A stretch of 64,000 nt of DNA, taken from Elioraea tepida (lineage in GTDB: Bacteria > Pseudomonadota > Alphaproteobacteria > Acetobacterales > Acetobacteraceae). The position numbers and the translations under genes are program-made. Position 1 is the stretch's first letter. Each line of letters starts with the position of its first letter. The stretch is from assembly GCF_019203965.1 (NCBI RefSeq), contig NZ_CP076448.1, forward strand, positions 3,213,282 through 3,277,281, given 5' to 3'. Positions 39,165 through 49,061 of this stretch are shown piece by piece. The notes under the pieces were generated by a model. It searched no databases. It saw nothing but the letters and a program-made list of their open reading frames with translations, and was not told the origin of the DNA.

Positions 39165-40472
39165 ATGCTCTCCGATCGCGACCGGATCTTCACCAACCTC
39201 TACGGGCTTGAGGACTGGCGGCTTGCCGGCGCCCGCGCGCGCGGCGAGTGGGACGGAACGAAGGCCCTGATCGCCAAGGGCAGGGATTGGATCGTCGAGG
39301 AGGTGAAACTCTCGGGCCTGCGCGGTCGCGGCGGCGCGGGCTTCCCCACCGGCCTCAAATGGTCGTTCATGCCGAAATCCTCGCCCGACGGCCGTCCGTC
39401 CTACCTCGTGGTCAACGCCGACGAGAGCGAGCCCGGCACCTGCAAGGACCGCGACATCCTCCGACATGAGCCGCACAAGCTGATCGAGGGCTGCCTGCTC
39501 GCCGGTGTCGGCATCGGCGCGCATGTGGGCTACATCTACATCCGCGGCGAGTTCCACGCGGAATACAAGCGGCTCCAGGCGGCGATCGACGAGGCCTACG
39601 CAGCGGGGCTGATCGGGAAGAACGCCTGCGGCTCTGGCTTCGACTTCGACCTCTACGTCACGCGCGGGGCGGGCGCCTATATCTGCGGCGAGGAGACGGC
39701 CCTGCTCGAGAGCCTCGAGGGTAAGAAGGGCATGCCGCGGCTGAAGCCCCCCTTTCCTGCAGCCGTCGGCCTCTATGGCTGCCCGACCACGGTCAACAAC
39801 GTCGAGAGCATCGCTGTGGTGCCGACCATCCTGCGTCGCGGCGCTTCCTGGTTCGCCTCCCTCGGCCGGCCGAAGAACACGGGCACGAAGATCTTCTGCA
39901 TCTCCGGCCACGTGAACCGCCCCTGCAACGTCGAGGAGGAGCTCGGCATCCCGCTCAAGGAACTGATCGAGCGCCATGCGGGCGGGGTGCGCGGCGGCTG
40001 GGACAACCTGCTCGCCGTCATCCCCGGCGGCTCCTCGGTGCCGCTTCTGCCGAAGCACATCTGCGACACGGTGCTGATGGATTTCGACTCCTTGCGCGAG
40101 GTGCGTTCTGGCCTTGGCACGGCCGGCGTGATCGTGATGGACCGCTCGACCGACGTGATCGCCGCGATCGCGCGCCTCTCGCGCTTCTACAAGCACGAGA
40201 GCTGCGGCCAGTGCACGCCCTGCCGCGAGGGAACGGGCTGGATGTGGCGGGTGATGGAACGGATGGTCCAAGGCCGCGCCGAGCCGGAGGAGATCGACGT
40301 GCTCGAACAGGTGACGCGGCAGGTCGAGGGCCACACGATCTGCGCCCTCGGTGACGCCGCCGCTTGGCCGATCCAGGGGCTGATACGCCACTTCCGCCCG
40401 CTGATGGAGGAGCGGATCGCTGCCTACAAGGCGGGGCTGCGCGCGGCCTCGATGCCGATGGCGGCGGAGTAG
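39165..40472 (+). CDS. nuoF: NADH-quinone oxidoreductase subunit F
   Basis: The 435-residue 51-kDa subunit oxidises NADH. It has the NADH/FMN-binding glycine stretch [15 protein letters not shown] (near 48-62), the second motif [19 protein letters not shown] and cluster N3 ligands in [12 protein letters not shown] (near 345) with a later Cys in [12 protein letters not shown]. The ATG at 39165 has an AAGGAGG Shine-Dalgarno, 4 bases after nuoE. Confidence 0.98.
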   Translation: MLSDRDRIFTNLYGLEDWRLAGARARGEWDGTKALIAKGRDWIVEEVKLSGLRGRGGAGFPTGLKWSFMPKSSPDGRPSYLVVNADESEPGTCKDRDILRHEPHKLIEGCLLAGVGIGAHVGYIYIRGEFHAEYKRLQAAIDEAYAAGLIGKNACGSGFDFDLYVTRGAGAYICGEETALLESLEGKKGMPRLKPPFPAAVGLYGCPTTVNNVESIAVVPTILRRGASWFASLGRPKNTGTKIFCISGHVNRPCNVEEELGIPLKELIERHAGGVRGGWDNLLAVIPGGSSVPLLPKHICDTVLMDFDSLREVRSGLGTAGVIVMDRSTDVIAAIARLSRFYKHESCGQCTPCREGTGWMWRVMERMVQGRAEPEEIDVLEQVTRQVEGHTICALGDAAAWPIQGLIRHFRPLMEERIAAYKAGLRAASMPMAAE

Positions 40473-40893
40473 GGGGATGCGATCAGCCGGCCGGAGACAC
40501 ATTGGACGCGCGCGCGGCCACGTGGTCTGCGTCCGTCTCGGTCGAGCGGCGGGGTGGCGACGCGCGCCGCGTCCGCGGTGCCTGCGCGTCCTGCGCCGAG
40601 GCCCAAGCAGCCTGGGCCTCGTCCCTGCCGCGGCAGCGTCCGCGCGAACGGGAGGCGCTCATGGGAGAGTTGTCGCTTCTTCATTGGCTGACCGTCGCCG
40701 TGTTCATTGCGATCTTCATCGGCCTCGTCGTGCTGGTCACGCGCAGATGAGCGCAGGCAGCGCGCGAACGCGGAGCCTTGGCGGTTTCGCACGGAGGCCG
40801 ACGGTGCGGAGGGGTGCGGAGGTGCCACGCCACAGAGGCGCGCGCTCCGCACCCAACGCCGCCCTGTTGGGGTAGTGACGTCGAGGTGGACCG
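40473..40893 (+). other. Unusually long gap inside the nuo operon (nuoF-nuoG)
   Basis: Most other nuo junctions are 0-22 bases, the next longest being 76 bases before nuoI; this one is 421 bases. It contains the small ORF at 40661-40750. The remaining parts (40473-40660 and 40751-40893) show only GC-rich sequence with open shadow frames and no convincing gene, promoter or terminator. Confidence 0.6.
40661..40750 (+). CDS. Possible small single-span membrane protein between nuoF and nuoG
   Basis: The 29-codon ORF starts with ATG at 40661 preceded by GGGAGG at about -12 to -7. Its product is a short polar N-terminus (MGELSLLHW), about 17 hydrophobic residues and a positively charged end (VTRR), the profile of a single-span membrane peptide. 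The frame is also open upstream, but that part reads as Arg/Ala-rich shadow. Its location suggests a complex I accessory or assembly role or a regulatory upstream peptide for nuoG. I recognise no family and the call rests on layout only. Confidence 0.4.
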   Translation: MGELSLLHWLTVAVFIAIFIGLVVLVTRR

Positions 40894-42969
40894 ATGCCCA
40901 AGCTGACGATCGACGGGATCGAGGTCGAGGTGCCGCCGGGCATCACGGTGCTTCAGGCCTGCGAGGTCGCAGGCAAGGAGATCCCGCGCTTCTGCTACCA
41001 CGAGCGGCTCTCGATCGCGGGCAATTGCCGCATGTGCCTCGTCGAGCTTGAAAAGGCGCCGAAGCCGATCGCCTCCTGCGCCTACCCGGTCGCCGACAAC
41101 ATGGTGATCCACACCGACACGCCGATGGTGCGCGCCGCGCGCCGGGGCGTGATGGAGTTCCTGCTGATCAACCACCCGCTCGACTGCCCGATCTGCGACC
41201 AGGGGGGCGAGTGCGACCTGCAGGACCAGGCGATGGCCTACGGCTTCGACCGCTCGCGCTACAACGAGCCCAAGCGCGCGGTGAAGGACAAGGAGCTCGG
41301 GCCTCTGATCAAGACGGTGATGACGCGCTGCATCCACTGCACGCGCTGCGTCCGCTTCGCAACCGAAATCGCTGGCGTGCCGGAGCTCGGCGCCACCGGG
41401 CGCGGCGAGCAGATGGAGATCGGCACCTACATCGAGCGCACGCTGACCTCGGAGCTCTCGGGCAACATGATCGATCTCTGCCCGGTCGGCGCGCTCACCT
41501 CCAAGCCCTATGCCTTCGTCGCGCGCCCGTGGGAGCTCACCCGCACCGACGGGATCGATGTCACCGATGCCGTCGGCTCGAACATCCGCATCGACAGCCG
41601 CGGGCCGCAGGTGCTGCGGATCCTGCCGCGGCTGAACGAGGAGGTGAACGAGGAGTGGATCAGCGATAAGGCCCGTTTCAGCAACGATGGCCTGACGCGG
41701 CGCAGGCTCGATCGGCCTTGGGTGCGCGAGGGGGGCCGGCTTCGCGCCGCACGCTGGGAGGAGGCCTTCGCGGCGATCGCCGCGCGCGCGAAAGGGCTTC
41801 CGGGTGAGCGCATCGCCGCGCTCGCCGGTGATCTCGTCGAGCTCGAGAGCCTCGCGGCCTTGGCCGACCTGATGGACGCGCTCGGGTCGGGCAATCTCGA
41901 CTGCCGTCAGGACGGGGCGCGGATCGACGCTACGCGTCGCGACTTCTACCTGTTCAACAGCACGATCGCGGGCATCGAGCGGGCCGATGCGGCGCTGATC
42001 ATCGGGTCGAACCCGCGCCGCGAGGCGGCCGTGCTGAACGCGCGGCTGCGCAAGCGCTGGCTCGCGGGCGGGTTCCCGATCGGCCTCATCGGCGAGCCGG
42101 CGGAGCTCACCTATGGCTATCAGCATCTCGGCGAGGGGCCGGGAGCGCTCGCCGCGCTGCTCGACGGCTCGAGCCCCTTCGCGAAGGTGCTGCGCGAGGC
42201 GAAGCGGCCGATGGTGATCATCGGCCAGGGCGCGCTCGCCCGTCCCGACGGTGCGGCCGTGCTCGCCGCCGCCTGGACGATCGCGCGCGACATCGGCGCC
42301 CTGCAGCCCGACTGGCACGGGTTCAACATGCTGCACATGGCGGCGGCACGCGTCGGCGCGCTCGACATCGGCTTTCTGCCGCGCAAGAGCGGGCTCGACC
42401 GCGACGGGATCCTGAGCGCCGCCGAGGCGGGAGAGATCGACGTCGTGTGGCTGCTCGGAGCCGACGAGCTCCCGATGGAGCGGCTTGGCTCTGCGTTTGT
42501 GGTGTACCAGGGGCACCATGGCGATCGAGGAGCGAAACGGGCCGACGTGATCCTCCCCGGTGCCGCCTATGTCGAGAAGGAAGGCACCTGGGTGAACACG
42601 GAGGGTCGCGTGCAGAGGGGGTATCGCGCCGTGTTCCCGCCAGGCGAGGCGCGCGAGGACTGGGCGATCCTGCGTGCCGCCTCGGCCGCGCTGGGCTGCC
42701 CGCTTCCCTATGACGATCTGGCCGGCGTTCAGGCGCGAGTTGCCGAACTCGGCAAGGGCAGGCTCGACGCGCCACTCGGGCAGGGCTGCCCTGACCTCAC
42801 CGGCCCGTCGGGTGACCCGCACGCTCTGGGGACGGCACCCTTCGTTTCGCCGGTTACCGATTTCTACCGAACCGATCCGATCGGCCGCGCCTCTCCCACC
42901 ATGGCCGCCTGCGCTGCCTCCGTCGCGTCCCGCGCCGGGGCGGGGGCGGAGCGCGTGGCGGCGGAGTAG
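40894..42969 (+). CDS. nuoG: NADH-quinone oxidoreductase subunit G
   Basis: The 691-residue 75-kDa subunit carries several clusters. Ligands for the 2Fe-2S cluster N1b are in QACEVAGKEIPRFCYHE and GNCRMCLVEL. The His/Cys set is in HPLDCPICDQGGECDLQ, and the cluster set CIHCTRCVRF plus LCPVGALTSKPYAF follows. A molybdopterin-type domain without cofactor follows (about 220-690). It starts at 40894 without an evident strong Shine-Dalgarno. nuoH follows after 6 bases. Confidence 0.97.
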   Translation: MPKLTIDGIEVEVPPGITVLQACEVAGKEIPRFCYHERLSIAGNCRMCLVELEKAPKPIASCAYPVADNMVIHTDTPMVRAARRGVMEFLLINHPLDCPICDQGGECDLQDQAMAYGFDRSRYNEPKRAVKDKELGPLIKTVMTRCIHCTRCVRFATEIAGVPELGATGRGEQMEIGTYIERTLTSELSGNMIDLCPVGALTSKPYAFVARPWELTRTDGIDVTDAVGSNIRIDSRGPQVLRILPRLNEEVNEEWISDKARFSNDGLTRRRLDRPWVREGGRLRAARWEEAFAAIAARAKGLPGERIAALAGDLVELESLAALADLMDALGSGNLDCRQDGARIDATRRDFYLFNSTIAGIERADAALIIGSNPRREAAVLNARLRKRWLAGGFPIGLIGEPAELTYGYQHLGEGPGALAALLDGSSPFAKVLREAKRPMVIIGQGALARPDGAAVLAAAWTIARDIGALQPDWHGFNMLHMAAARVGALDIGFLPRKSGLDRDGILSAAEAGEIDVVWLLGADELPMERLGSAFVVYQGHHGDRGAKRADVILPGAAYVEKEGTWVNTEGRVQRGYRAVFPPGEAREDWAILRAASAALGCPLPYDDLAGVQARVAELGKGRLDAPLGQGCPDLTGPSGDPHALGTAPFVSPVTDFYRTDPIGRASPTMAACAASVASRAGAGAERVAAE

Positions 42970-42975
42970 CGGCGC

Positions 42976-43992
42976 ATGCAGTCCTTCTTCTCAACCCCGT
43001 TCGGCACGCTCGTGTTCACGGTCGGCGCGATCCTCCTGATCATGGTGCCGGTGCTGGTCGGCGTCGCCTATCTCACCTATGCCGAGCGCAAGGTTCTTGC
43101 GGCGATGCAGCTGCGGAAGGGGCCGAACGTCGTCGGCCCTTTCGGGCTGTTCCAGCCCTTCGCCGATGCGATCAAGCTGATGATGAAGGAGACGGTGATC
43201 CCCACCGGGGCGAACCGGCTCCTGTTCCTGATGGCGCCGATGCTCACCTTCGCGCTCGCGCTGATCGCGTGGGCGGTGATCCCGTTCGGGGACGGGCTCG
43301 TGCTCGCCGACATCAATGTCGGAATCCTCTATTTATTCGCGATCTCCTCGCTCGGTGTGTACGGGATCATCATCGCCGGCTGGGCGTCGAACTCGAAATA
43401 CGCCTTCCTCGGCGCGCTTCGGTCGGCGGCGCAGATGGTGAGCTACGAGGTCTCGATCGGCTTCGTGATCATCACCGTCCTGCTCTGCGCGGGCTCGCTG
43501 AACCTCTCCGAGGTGGTCCGCGCCCAGGAGGGGCTGTGGTTCGCGATCCCTCTGTTTCCGATGTTCATCGTGTTCTTAATCTCGGCGCTCGCGGAAACGA
43601 ACCGCGCGCCGTTCGACCTTCCGGAAGGGGAGAGCGAGATCGTCGCCGGGTTCTTCGTCGAATACAGCTCGATGAGCTTCGCGCTGTTCTTCCTCGGCGA
43701 GTACGCGAACATGATCCTGATGAGCGGGATGACGACCATCCTGTTCCTCGGCGGCTGGCTTCCGCCGGTCGCGGCGGCGCCGTTCACCTGGGTCCCCGGG
43801 CCCGTCTGGTTCGCGCTGAAGATCTCCCTCTGCCTGTTCGTGTTCCTTTGGGTGCGTGCGACCTTCCCGCGCTACCGCTACGACCAGCTGATGCGGCTCG
43901 GCTGGAAGGTGTTCCTGCCGCTGTCGCTCTTCTGGGTCGTGCTCACGGCGGGGGTGCTGATGGCCTTCGGCTGGCTCCCGGGCAGAGCATGA
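42976..43992 (+). CDS. nuoH: NADH-quinone oxidoreductase subunit H
   Basis: The 338-residue membrane subunit links the peripheral and membrane arms and lines the quinone channel. It has about eight spans, the conserved [20 protein letters not shown] (near 34) and [20 protein letters not shown] (near 208). Full length, starting with ATG at 42976. Confidence 0.98.
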   Translation: MQSFFSTPFGTLVFTVGAILLIMVPVLVGVAYLTYAERKVLAAMQLRKGPNVVGPFGLFQPFADAIKLMMKETVIPTGANRLLFLMAPMLTFALALIAWAVIPFGDGLVLADINVGILYLFAISSLGVYGIIIAGWASNSKYAFLGALRSAAQMVSYEVSIGFVIITVLLCAGSLNLSEVVRAQEGLWFAIPLFPMFIVFLISALAETNRAPFDLPEGESEIVAGFFVEYSSMSFALFFLGEYANMILMSGMTTILFLGGWLPPVAAAPFTWVPGPVWFALKISLCLFVFLWVRATFPRYRYDQLMRLGWKVFLPLSLFWVVLTAGVLMAFGWLPGRA

Positions 43993-44068
43993 GCGGCGCG
44001 CGCGAGCGGCGGTTGCGGCGCAGCGCGCGCGGGTCTAGGAACCGGCGCGTGAGCGCAGGGAGCGTCAG

Positions 44069-44557
44069 ATGGGCATGATCGACCGCACGCTGCGCAGCCT
44101 GCTCCTGTCCGAGCTCGTGTCGGGCATGGCGCTGACGCTGCGCTACTTCTTCAAGCCCAAGGTGACCATCAACTACCCCTACGAGAAGGGGCCGATCAGC
44201 CCGCGCTTCAAGGGCGAGCACGCGCTCCGGCGTTACCCCAACGGGGAGGAACGCTGCATCGCCTGCAAGCTGTGCGAGGCGGTCTGCCCCGCTCAGGCCA
44301 TCACCATCGAGGCCGAGCCTCGCGAGGACGGCTCGCGCCGCACCACACGCTACGACATCGACATGACGAAGTGCATCTACTGCGGCCTCTGCGAGGAGGC
44401 CTGCCCGGTGGATGCGATCGTCGAGGGGCCGAACTTCGAGTTCGCCACCGAGACGCGCGAGGAGCTGATCTACACCAAGGAGCGTCTGCTTGCGAATGGC
44501 GAGCGCTGGGAGGCGGAGATCGCCGCCCGGCTTGCCGCCGACGCGCCCTATCGGTGA
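44069..44557 (+). CDS. nuoI: NADH-quinone oxidoreductase subunit I
   Basis: The 162-residue subunit has two 4Fe-4S clusters, N6a and N6b. Ligands are Cys63, 66, 69, 73 ([14 protein letters not shown]) and Cys102, 105, 108, 112 ([14 protein letters not shown]). The N-terminal amphipathic region anchors it to the membrane arm. It lies 76 bases after nuoH. Confidence 0.98.
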   Translation: MGMIDRTLRSLLLSELVSGMALTLRYFFKPKVTINYPYEKGPISPRFKGEHALRRYPNGEERCIACKLCEAVCPAQAITIEAEPREDGSRRTTRYDIDMTKCIYCGLCEEACPVDAIVEGPNFEFATETREELIYTKERLLANGERWEAEIAARLAADAPYR

Positions 44558-44567
44558 CGGCCCGGTC

Positions 44568-45281
44568 GTGATCGCGACGCTCGCCTTCTACGCCTTCTCG
44601 GCCGTTCTGGTCGCGGCGTCCGCGATGGTCGTGTTCGCGCGCAACCCGGTGCACGCGGTTCTGTTCCTGATCCTCGCCTTCTTCAATGCGGCGGGGCTGT
44701 TCCTGCTCGCCGGCGCCGAGTTCCTCGCGATGATCCTTGTGATCGTCTATGTCGGCGCGGTCGCGGTGCTGTTCCTGTTCGTCGTGATGATGCTGGACAT
44801 CGACTTCGCGCGCATGCGCGAGGGGGTCGTGCGCTACCTTCCGGTCGGCGGCGCGATCGGCGCCGTGCTGCTCGCCGAGCTCCTGATCGTCGGTCTTGCG
44901 TGGTCGGTCTCTCCGGCGGCGCCGCGCCTGCTCGCCGCGCCTGTGCCGGCCGACGTGACGAACACGGAAGCGATCGGCCGCGTTCTCTACACCGACTACG
45001 TCTACCTCTTTCAGGCCGCGGGCCTCGTTCTCCTCGTCGCGATGATCGGCGCGATCGTGCTCACGCTGCGCGACCGCCCGGGCACGCGTCGGCAGATCAT
45101 TGCGCGTCAGCTCGACCGTTCGCCGCGCCAGACGCTCGCTCTCGTGCGTCTTTCGCCGGGGCAGGGGATGGTGGTTCCGCCGCCGCCGGCAGGGAGCGAC
45201 GAGGAAGCGGGCAGGGAGCCCGAGCCGGCTGGCGGCCAGGAACGGGGGCCGTCATCCGGTCACGGCGGACGGCACAGCTGA
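44568..45281 (+). CDS. nuoJ: NADH-quinone oxidoreductase subunit J
   Basis: The 237-residue membrane subunit has five spans in the first 170 residues, including the conserved [16 protein letters not shown] (near 60). A long hydrophilic tail (about 175-237), rich in Pro, Gly and Glu, makes it longer than E. coli NuoJ (about 184). The start is a GTG at 44568; no ATG is available upstream before the nuoI end. It overlaps nuoK by one base (TGATG). Confidence 0.94.
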   Translation: MIATLAFYAFSAVLVAASAMVVFARNPVHAVLFLILAFFNAAGLFLLAGAEFLAMILVIVYVGAVAVLFLFVVMMLDIDFARMREGVVRYLPVGGAIGAVLLAELLIVGLAWSVSPAAPRLLAAPVPADVTNTEAIGRVLYTDYVYLFQAAGLVLLVAMIGAIVLTLRDRPGTRRQIIARQLDRSPRQTLALVRLSPGQGMVVPPPPAGSDEEAGREPEPAGGQERGPSSGHGGRHS

Positions 45282-45592
45282 TGCTCGCCGTCGGTGTCGG
45301 GCACTATCTCGCGGTCGCCGCGATCCTGTTTGCGCTGGGCATCTTCGGCATCTTCCTAAACCGGAAGAACGTGATCGTCATCCTGATGTCGATCGAGCTG
45401 ATGCTGCTTGCCGTCAACATCAACCTCGTCGCCTTCAGCGCGCACCTCGGCGACCTCGCGGGTCAGATCTTCGTGATGTTCATCCTCACCGTCGCCGCGG
45501 CCGAGGCAGCGATCGGGCTTGCCATCGTCGTCGTCTACTTCCGCAATCGCGGCTCGATCGAGGTCGACGACATCAGCATGATGAAGGGGTAA
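45281..45592 (+). CDS. nuoK: NADH-quinone oxidoreductase subunit K
   Basis: The 103-residue, three-span subunit is MrpC-like. It has the conserved membrane glutamates in [17 protein letters not shown] (near 35) and [13 protein letters not shown] (near 70), which take part in proton pumping. The ATG at 45281 shares its A with the nuoJ stop. Confidence 0.97.
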   Translation: MLAVGVGHYLAVAAILFALGIFGIFLNRKNVIVILMSIELMLLAVNINLVAFSAHLGDLAGQIFVMFILTVAAAEAAIGLAIVVVYFRNRGSIEVDDISMMKG

Positions 45593-45599
45593 GCGTGCC

Positions 45600-47531
45600 T
45601 TGATCGAAACGGGCGCCGTCTTCCTGCCGCTCGTCGGTGCGATCGTCGCGGGGTTCTTCGGCCGGGCCTTGGGCGACCGTGGCGCGGCGCTCGTCACCTG
45701 CGGAACGATGGCGTTGGCCGCCGCCTGCGGGCTGATGCTGTTCTTCGACGTCGCCTATGCCGGCAACGCCCGCACCGTCACGCTCGCGGCCTGGGTGGAC
45801 AGCGGCAGTTTCGAGGCGAACTGGGCGCTGCGCTACGACACGCTGTCGGCCGTCATGGTCGGGATGGTGACGCTCATCTCGACCCTGATTCACGTCTACT
45901 CCGTCGGCTACATGAGCCATGACCGCACGGTGCCGCGGTTCATGGCGTATCTCTCGCTGTTCACCTTCGCGATGCTGATGCTGGTGACGGCCGACAACCT
46001 CCTGCAGCTGTTCTTCGGCTGGGAAGGGGTGGGGCTCTGCTCTTACCTCCTGATCGGCTACTGGTACGAGCGCGAGAGCGCGAACCGGGCGGCGATGAAG
46101 GCCTTCATCGTCAACCGCGTGGGCGATGTAGGCTTCGCGCTCGGCATCGCCGGCGTGTTCGTGCTGACCGACAGCATCGCGTTTGATGCGATCTTCGCGG
46201 CGCTTGGTGCGCACGAGGCGACGATGGTGCGCCTGTTCGGCGGAGAGGTTCGCGCCGTCGAGCTGTGCGCGGTGCTTCTGTTCATCGGCGCGATGGGGAA
46301 GTCGGCGCAGCTCTTCCTGCACACCTGGCTGCCCGACGCCATGGAGGGCCCGACCCCCGTGTCGGCGCTCATCCACGCCGCGACGATGGTCACGGCCGGT
46401 GTGTTCCTGGTCACCCGCATGTCGCCGCTGTTCGAGATGGCGCCGGTGGCGCTCGGCATCGTCACCGTGATCGGCGCCTCGACCGCCCTGTTCGCCGCGA
46501 CCATCGGCTGCGTGCAGAACGACATCAAGCGCATCATCGCTTACTCGACGTGCAGCCAGCTCGGCTACATGTTCTTCGCCGCCGGCGTCTCCGCCTATCC
46601 GGCGGCGATCTTCCACCTCTTCACGCACGCCTTCTTCAAAGCGCTCCTGTTCCTTGGCGCCGGCAGCGTGATCCACGCGATGAGCGACGAGCAGGACATC
46701 CGCCGCATGGGCGGCATCTGGCGGAAGGTTCCCGCCACCTATGCGATGATGTGGATCGGCAATCTCGCGCTTGCGGGCGTGCCGTTCTTCGCCGGGTTCT
46801 ACTCGAAGGACATGGTTCTGGAGGCGGCGTGGGGGGCGCAGTCTGCCGTCGGCGCCTTCGCCTTCGTCTCTGGCCTCGCCGCTGCGTTCCTTACCGCCTT
46901 CTACTCTTGGCGGCTCCTGATCCTGACGTTCCATGGCGAGCCGAGGGCCGAGGAGCACGTGATGGAGCACGTGCACGAGAGCCCGCTCGTCATGCTCGCG
47001 CCCCTCGTGGTGCTCGCGATCGGCGCGATGTTCGCGGGGATGGTGTTCTACGAGCCGTTCGTCGGGCACAACTGGCAGGAGTTCTGGCGCGGGGCGATCG
47101 TCGTCGCGCCCGGCAACGACGCGATCGAGAACGCCCATCACGCGCCGCTGTGGGTGAAGCTCGCGCCCGTCCTCATGGGGGGGTCGGGGATCGCGCTCGC
47201 CTATCTCCTCTACATGATCCGGCCCGAGCTGCCGGGGCGTCTCGCCGCGCGGTTCCAGGGCCTTTACCGCTTCCTTCTCAACAAGTGGTACTTCGACGAG
47301 CTCTATGACCGGCTGTTCGTGCGCCCCGCGATGGCGCTCGGCGACGCGTTGTGGAAGGGCGGCGATCTCGGCGTGATCGATCGTTTCGGCCCTGACGGCG
47401 TTGCCGCCACCGCGCATGCGGCGGCACTCCGGATCGTCCGGCTGCAGACCGGGCTTGTCTATCACTACGCCTTCGCGATGCTGATCGGCATCGTCGTGAT
47501 CGTGACGCTGGTCGCGACCGGGCGGCTATGA
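45600..47531 (+). CDS. nuoL: NADH-quinone oxidoreductase subunit L
   Basis: The 643-residue antiporter-like subunit has about 16 spans and a long lateral C-terminal helix. Conserved motifs include [20 protein letters not shown] (near 131), [21 protein letters not shown] (near 235) and [18 protein letters not shown]. The start is a TTG at 45600; an in-frame stop lies at 45582-45584 and no ATG or GTG occurs between, so TTG is the only start that keeps the first span. AAGGGG lies about 10 bases upstream. Confidence 0.96.
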   Translation: MIETGAVFLPLVGAIVAGFFGRALGDRGAALVTCGTMALAAACGLMLFFDVAYAGNARTVTLAAWVDSGSFEANWALRYDTLSAVMVGMVTLISTLIHVYSVGYMSHDRTVPRFMAYLSLFTFAMLMLVTADNLLQLFFGWEGVGLCSYLLIGYWYERESANRAAMKAFIVNRVGDVGFALGIAGVFVLTDSIAFDAIFAALGAHEATMVRLFGGEVRAVELCAVLLFIGAMGKSAQLFLHTWLPDAMEGPTPVSALIHAATMVTAGVFLVTRMSPLFEMAPVALGIVTVIGASTALFAATIGCVQNDIKRIIAYSTCSQLGYMFFAAGVSAYPAAIFHLFTHAFFKALLFLGAGSVIHAMSDEQDIRRMGGIWRKVPATYAMMWIGNLALAGVPFFAGFYSKDMVLEAAWGAQSAVGAFAFVSGLAAAFLTAFYSWRLLILTFHGEPRAEEHVMEHVHESPLVMLAPLVVLAIGAMFAGMVFYEPFVGHNWQEFWRGAIVVAPGNDAIENAHHAPLWVKLAPVLMGGSGIALAYLLYMIRPELPGRLAARFQGLYRFLLNKWYFDELYDRLFVRPAMALGDALWKGGDLGVIDRFGPDGVAATAHAAALRIVRLQTGLVYHYAFAMLIGIVVIVTLVATGRL

Positions 47532-47544
47532 CAAGGCGCTTGGA

Positions 47545-49059
47545 ATGAACGCCGCCGGCTTCCCGCTCTTGAGCCTCATCACCTTCCTGCCGCTGCTCGG
47601 TGCGGCGATCATCGCGACCGTGCAGGGAGACGAGCGCACGGTGGCGCAGAACGCGCGCTGGACCGCTCTCTGGACCTCGGCGATCGTCTTTGCTCTGTCG
47701 CTGATCCTTTGGTTCCGCTTCGACACCGACAGCGCCGCCTTCCAGTTCGTCGAGCGCGCGCCGTGGCTCGAGGGTCTCGGCATCGGCTACCACATGGGGG
47801 TTGATGGGCTGTCGGTGCTGTTCGTCCTGCTCTCGACGCTTCTGACCCCGCTCTGCGTCGTCGCCTCCTGGCAGTCGGTCGAGACGCGGGTGCGCGAGTA
47901 CATGATCGCCTTTCTCGTGCTCGAGACGATGATGGTCGGCATGTTCTGCGCGCTCGACATCGTCATCTTTTACGTGTTCTTCGAGGGCGTGCTGATCCCG
48001 ATGTTCCTGATCATCGGGGTTTGGGGCGGGGCGCGGCGAACCTACGCGGCGTTCAAATTCTTCCTCTACACGCTGCTCGGTTCGGTTCTGATGCTGCTCG
48101 CGCTGATCTGGATCTATCTCGATGCGGGCACGACCGACATCCCCGCACTTCTGCAGCACCGGATCGCGCCGGCTGCGCAGATGTGGCTGTTCCTCGCCTT
48201 CTTCGCCTCCTTCGCGGTGAAGGTGCCGATGTGGCCGCTGCACACCTGGTTGCCTGACGCGCATGTCGAGGCACCGACGGCAGGGTCGGTGATCCTCGCG
48301 GGCGTGCTCCTGAAGATGGGGGGCTATGGGTTCCTGCGCTTCTCGATCCCGATGTTCCCCGACGCGACCGTCACGCTCGCCCCGCTCGTCTTTGCGCTCT
48401 CGGTGGTCGCGGTCGTCTACACCTCTCTCGTCGCGCTCGCGCAGACCGACATCAAGAAGCTGATCGCCTATTCCTCCGTTGCGCATATGGGGCTTGTGAC
48501 GCTCGGGCTGTTCACGCTGAACCAGCAGGGCATGGAGGGGGCGATCTTCCAGATGCTCTCGCACGGCGTGGTCTCGGCCGCTCTGTTCCTTTGCGTCGGC
48601 GTGATCTATGACCGTGTGCATACGCGGGAGATCGCCGCCTATGGCGGCCTGTCCTCGGTGATGCCGCGCTACGCGATCCTGTTCATGCTGTTTACCATGG
48701 CCTCGGTCGGGCTTCCCGGCACCTCGGGCTTCGTCGGCGAGTTCCTCGCGATCGTCGGCGCCTGGCAGGTCTCGAAGCTGCTCGCCCTTCTTGCGGCCTC
48801 CGGCATGGTGCTCGGCGCCGCCTATATGCTCTATCTCTACCGGCGTGTGTTGTTCGGCACGCTGACGAAGGACACCCTCAAGGGCTTGGCTGACCTGTCA
48901 CCGCGCGAGGCCGCGGTGTTCGCGCCGCTTGCCGTGCTCACGCTCTGGATGGGCGTCTTCCCGACCTCCTTCACCGCCTTCTTCGACCAGTCGGTGGCGC
49001 AGCTGATCGCGCAGCACGCGGCGGCGATCGCGGCCACACGCCAGATGGCGGGGCTCTGA
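47545..49059 (+). CDS. nuoM: NADH-quinone oxidoreductase subunit M
   Basis: The 504-residue antiporter-like subunit has about 14 spans. Key sites include [15 protein letters not shown] with the conserved Glu (near 128), [20 protein letters not shown] (near 225) and [15 protein letters not shown] (near 300). It is the second proton-channel module. It starts 13 bases after nuoL. Confidence 0.97.
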   Translation: MNAAGFPLLSLITFLPLLGAAIIATVQGDERTVAQNARWTALWTSAIVFALSLILWFRFDTDSAAFQFVERAPWLEGLGIGYHMGVDGLSVLFVLLSTLLTPLCVVASWQSVETRVREYMIAFLVLETMMVGMFCALDIVIFYVFFEGVLIPMFLIIGVWGGARRTYAAFKFFLYTLLGSVLMLLALIWIYLDAGTTDIPALLQHRIAPAAQMWLFLAFFASFAVKVPMWPLHTWLPDAHVEAPTAGSVILAGVLLKMGGYGFLRFSIPMFPDATVTLAPLVFALSVVAVVYTSLVALAQTDIKKLIAYSSVAHMGLVTLGLFTLNQQGMEGAIFQMLSHGVVSAALFLCVGVIYDRVHTREIAAYGGLSSVMPRYAILFMLFTMASVGLPGTSGFVGEFLAIVGAWQVSKLLALLAASGMVLGAAYMLYLYRRVLFGTLTKDTLKGLADLSPREAAVFAPLAVLTLWMGVFPTSFTAFFDQSVAQLIAQHAAAIAATRQMAGL

Positions 49060-49061
49060 CC

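Noticed and set aside
45573..47465. 630-codon open frame on the minus strand opposite nuoL
   Set aside because: It mirrors nuoL codon bias; the product is very rich in Arg, His, Asp and Glu and resembles no family.
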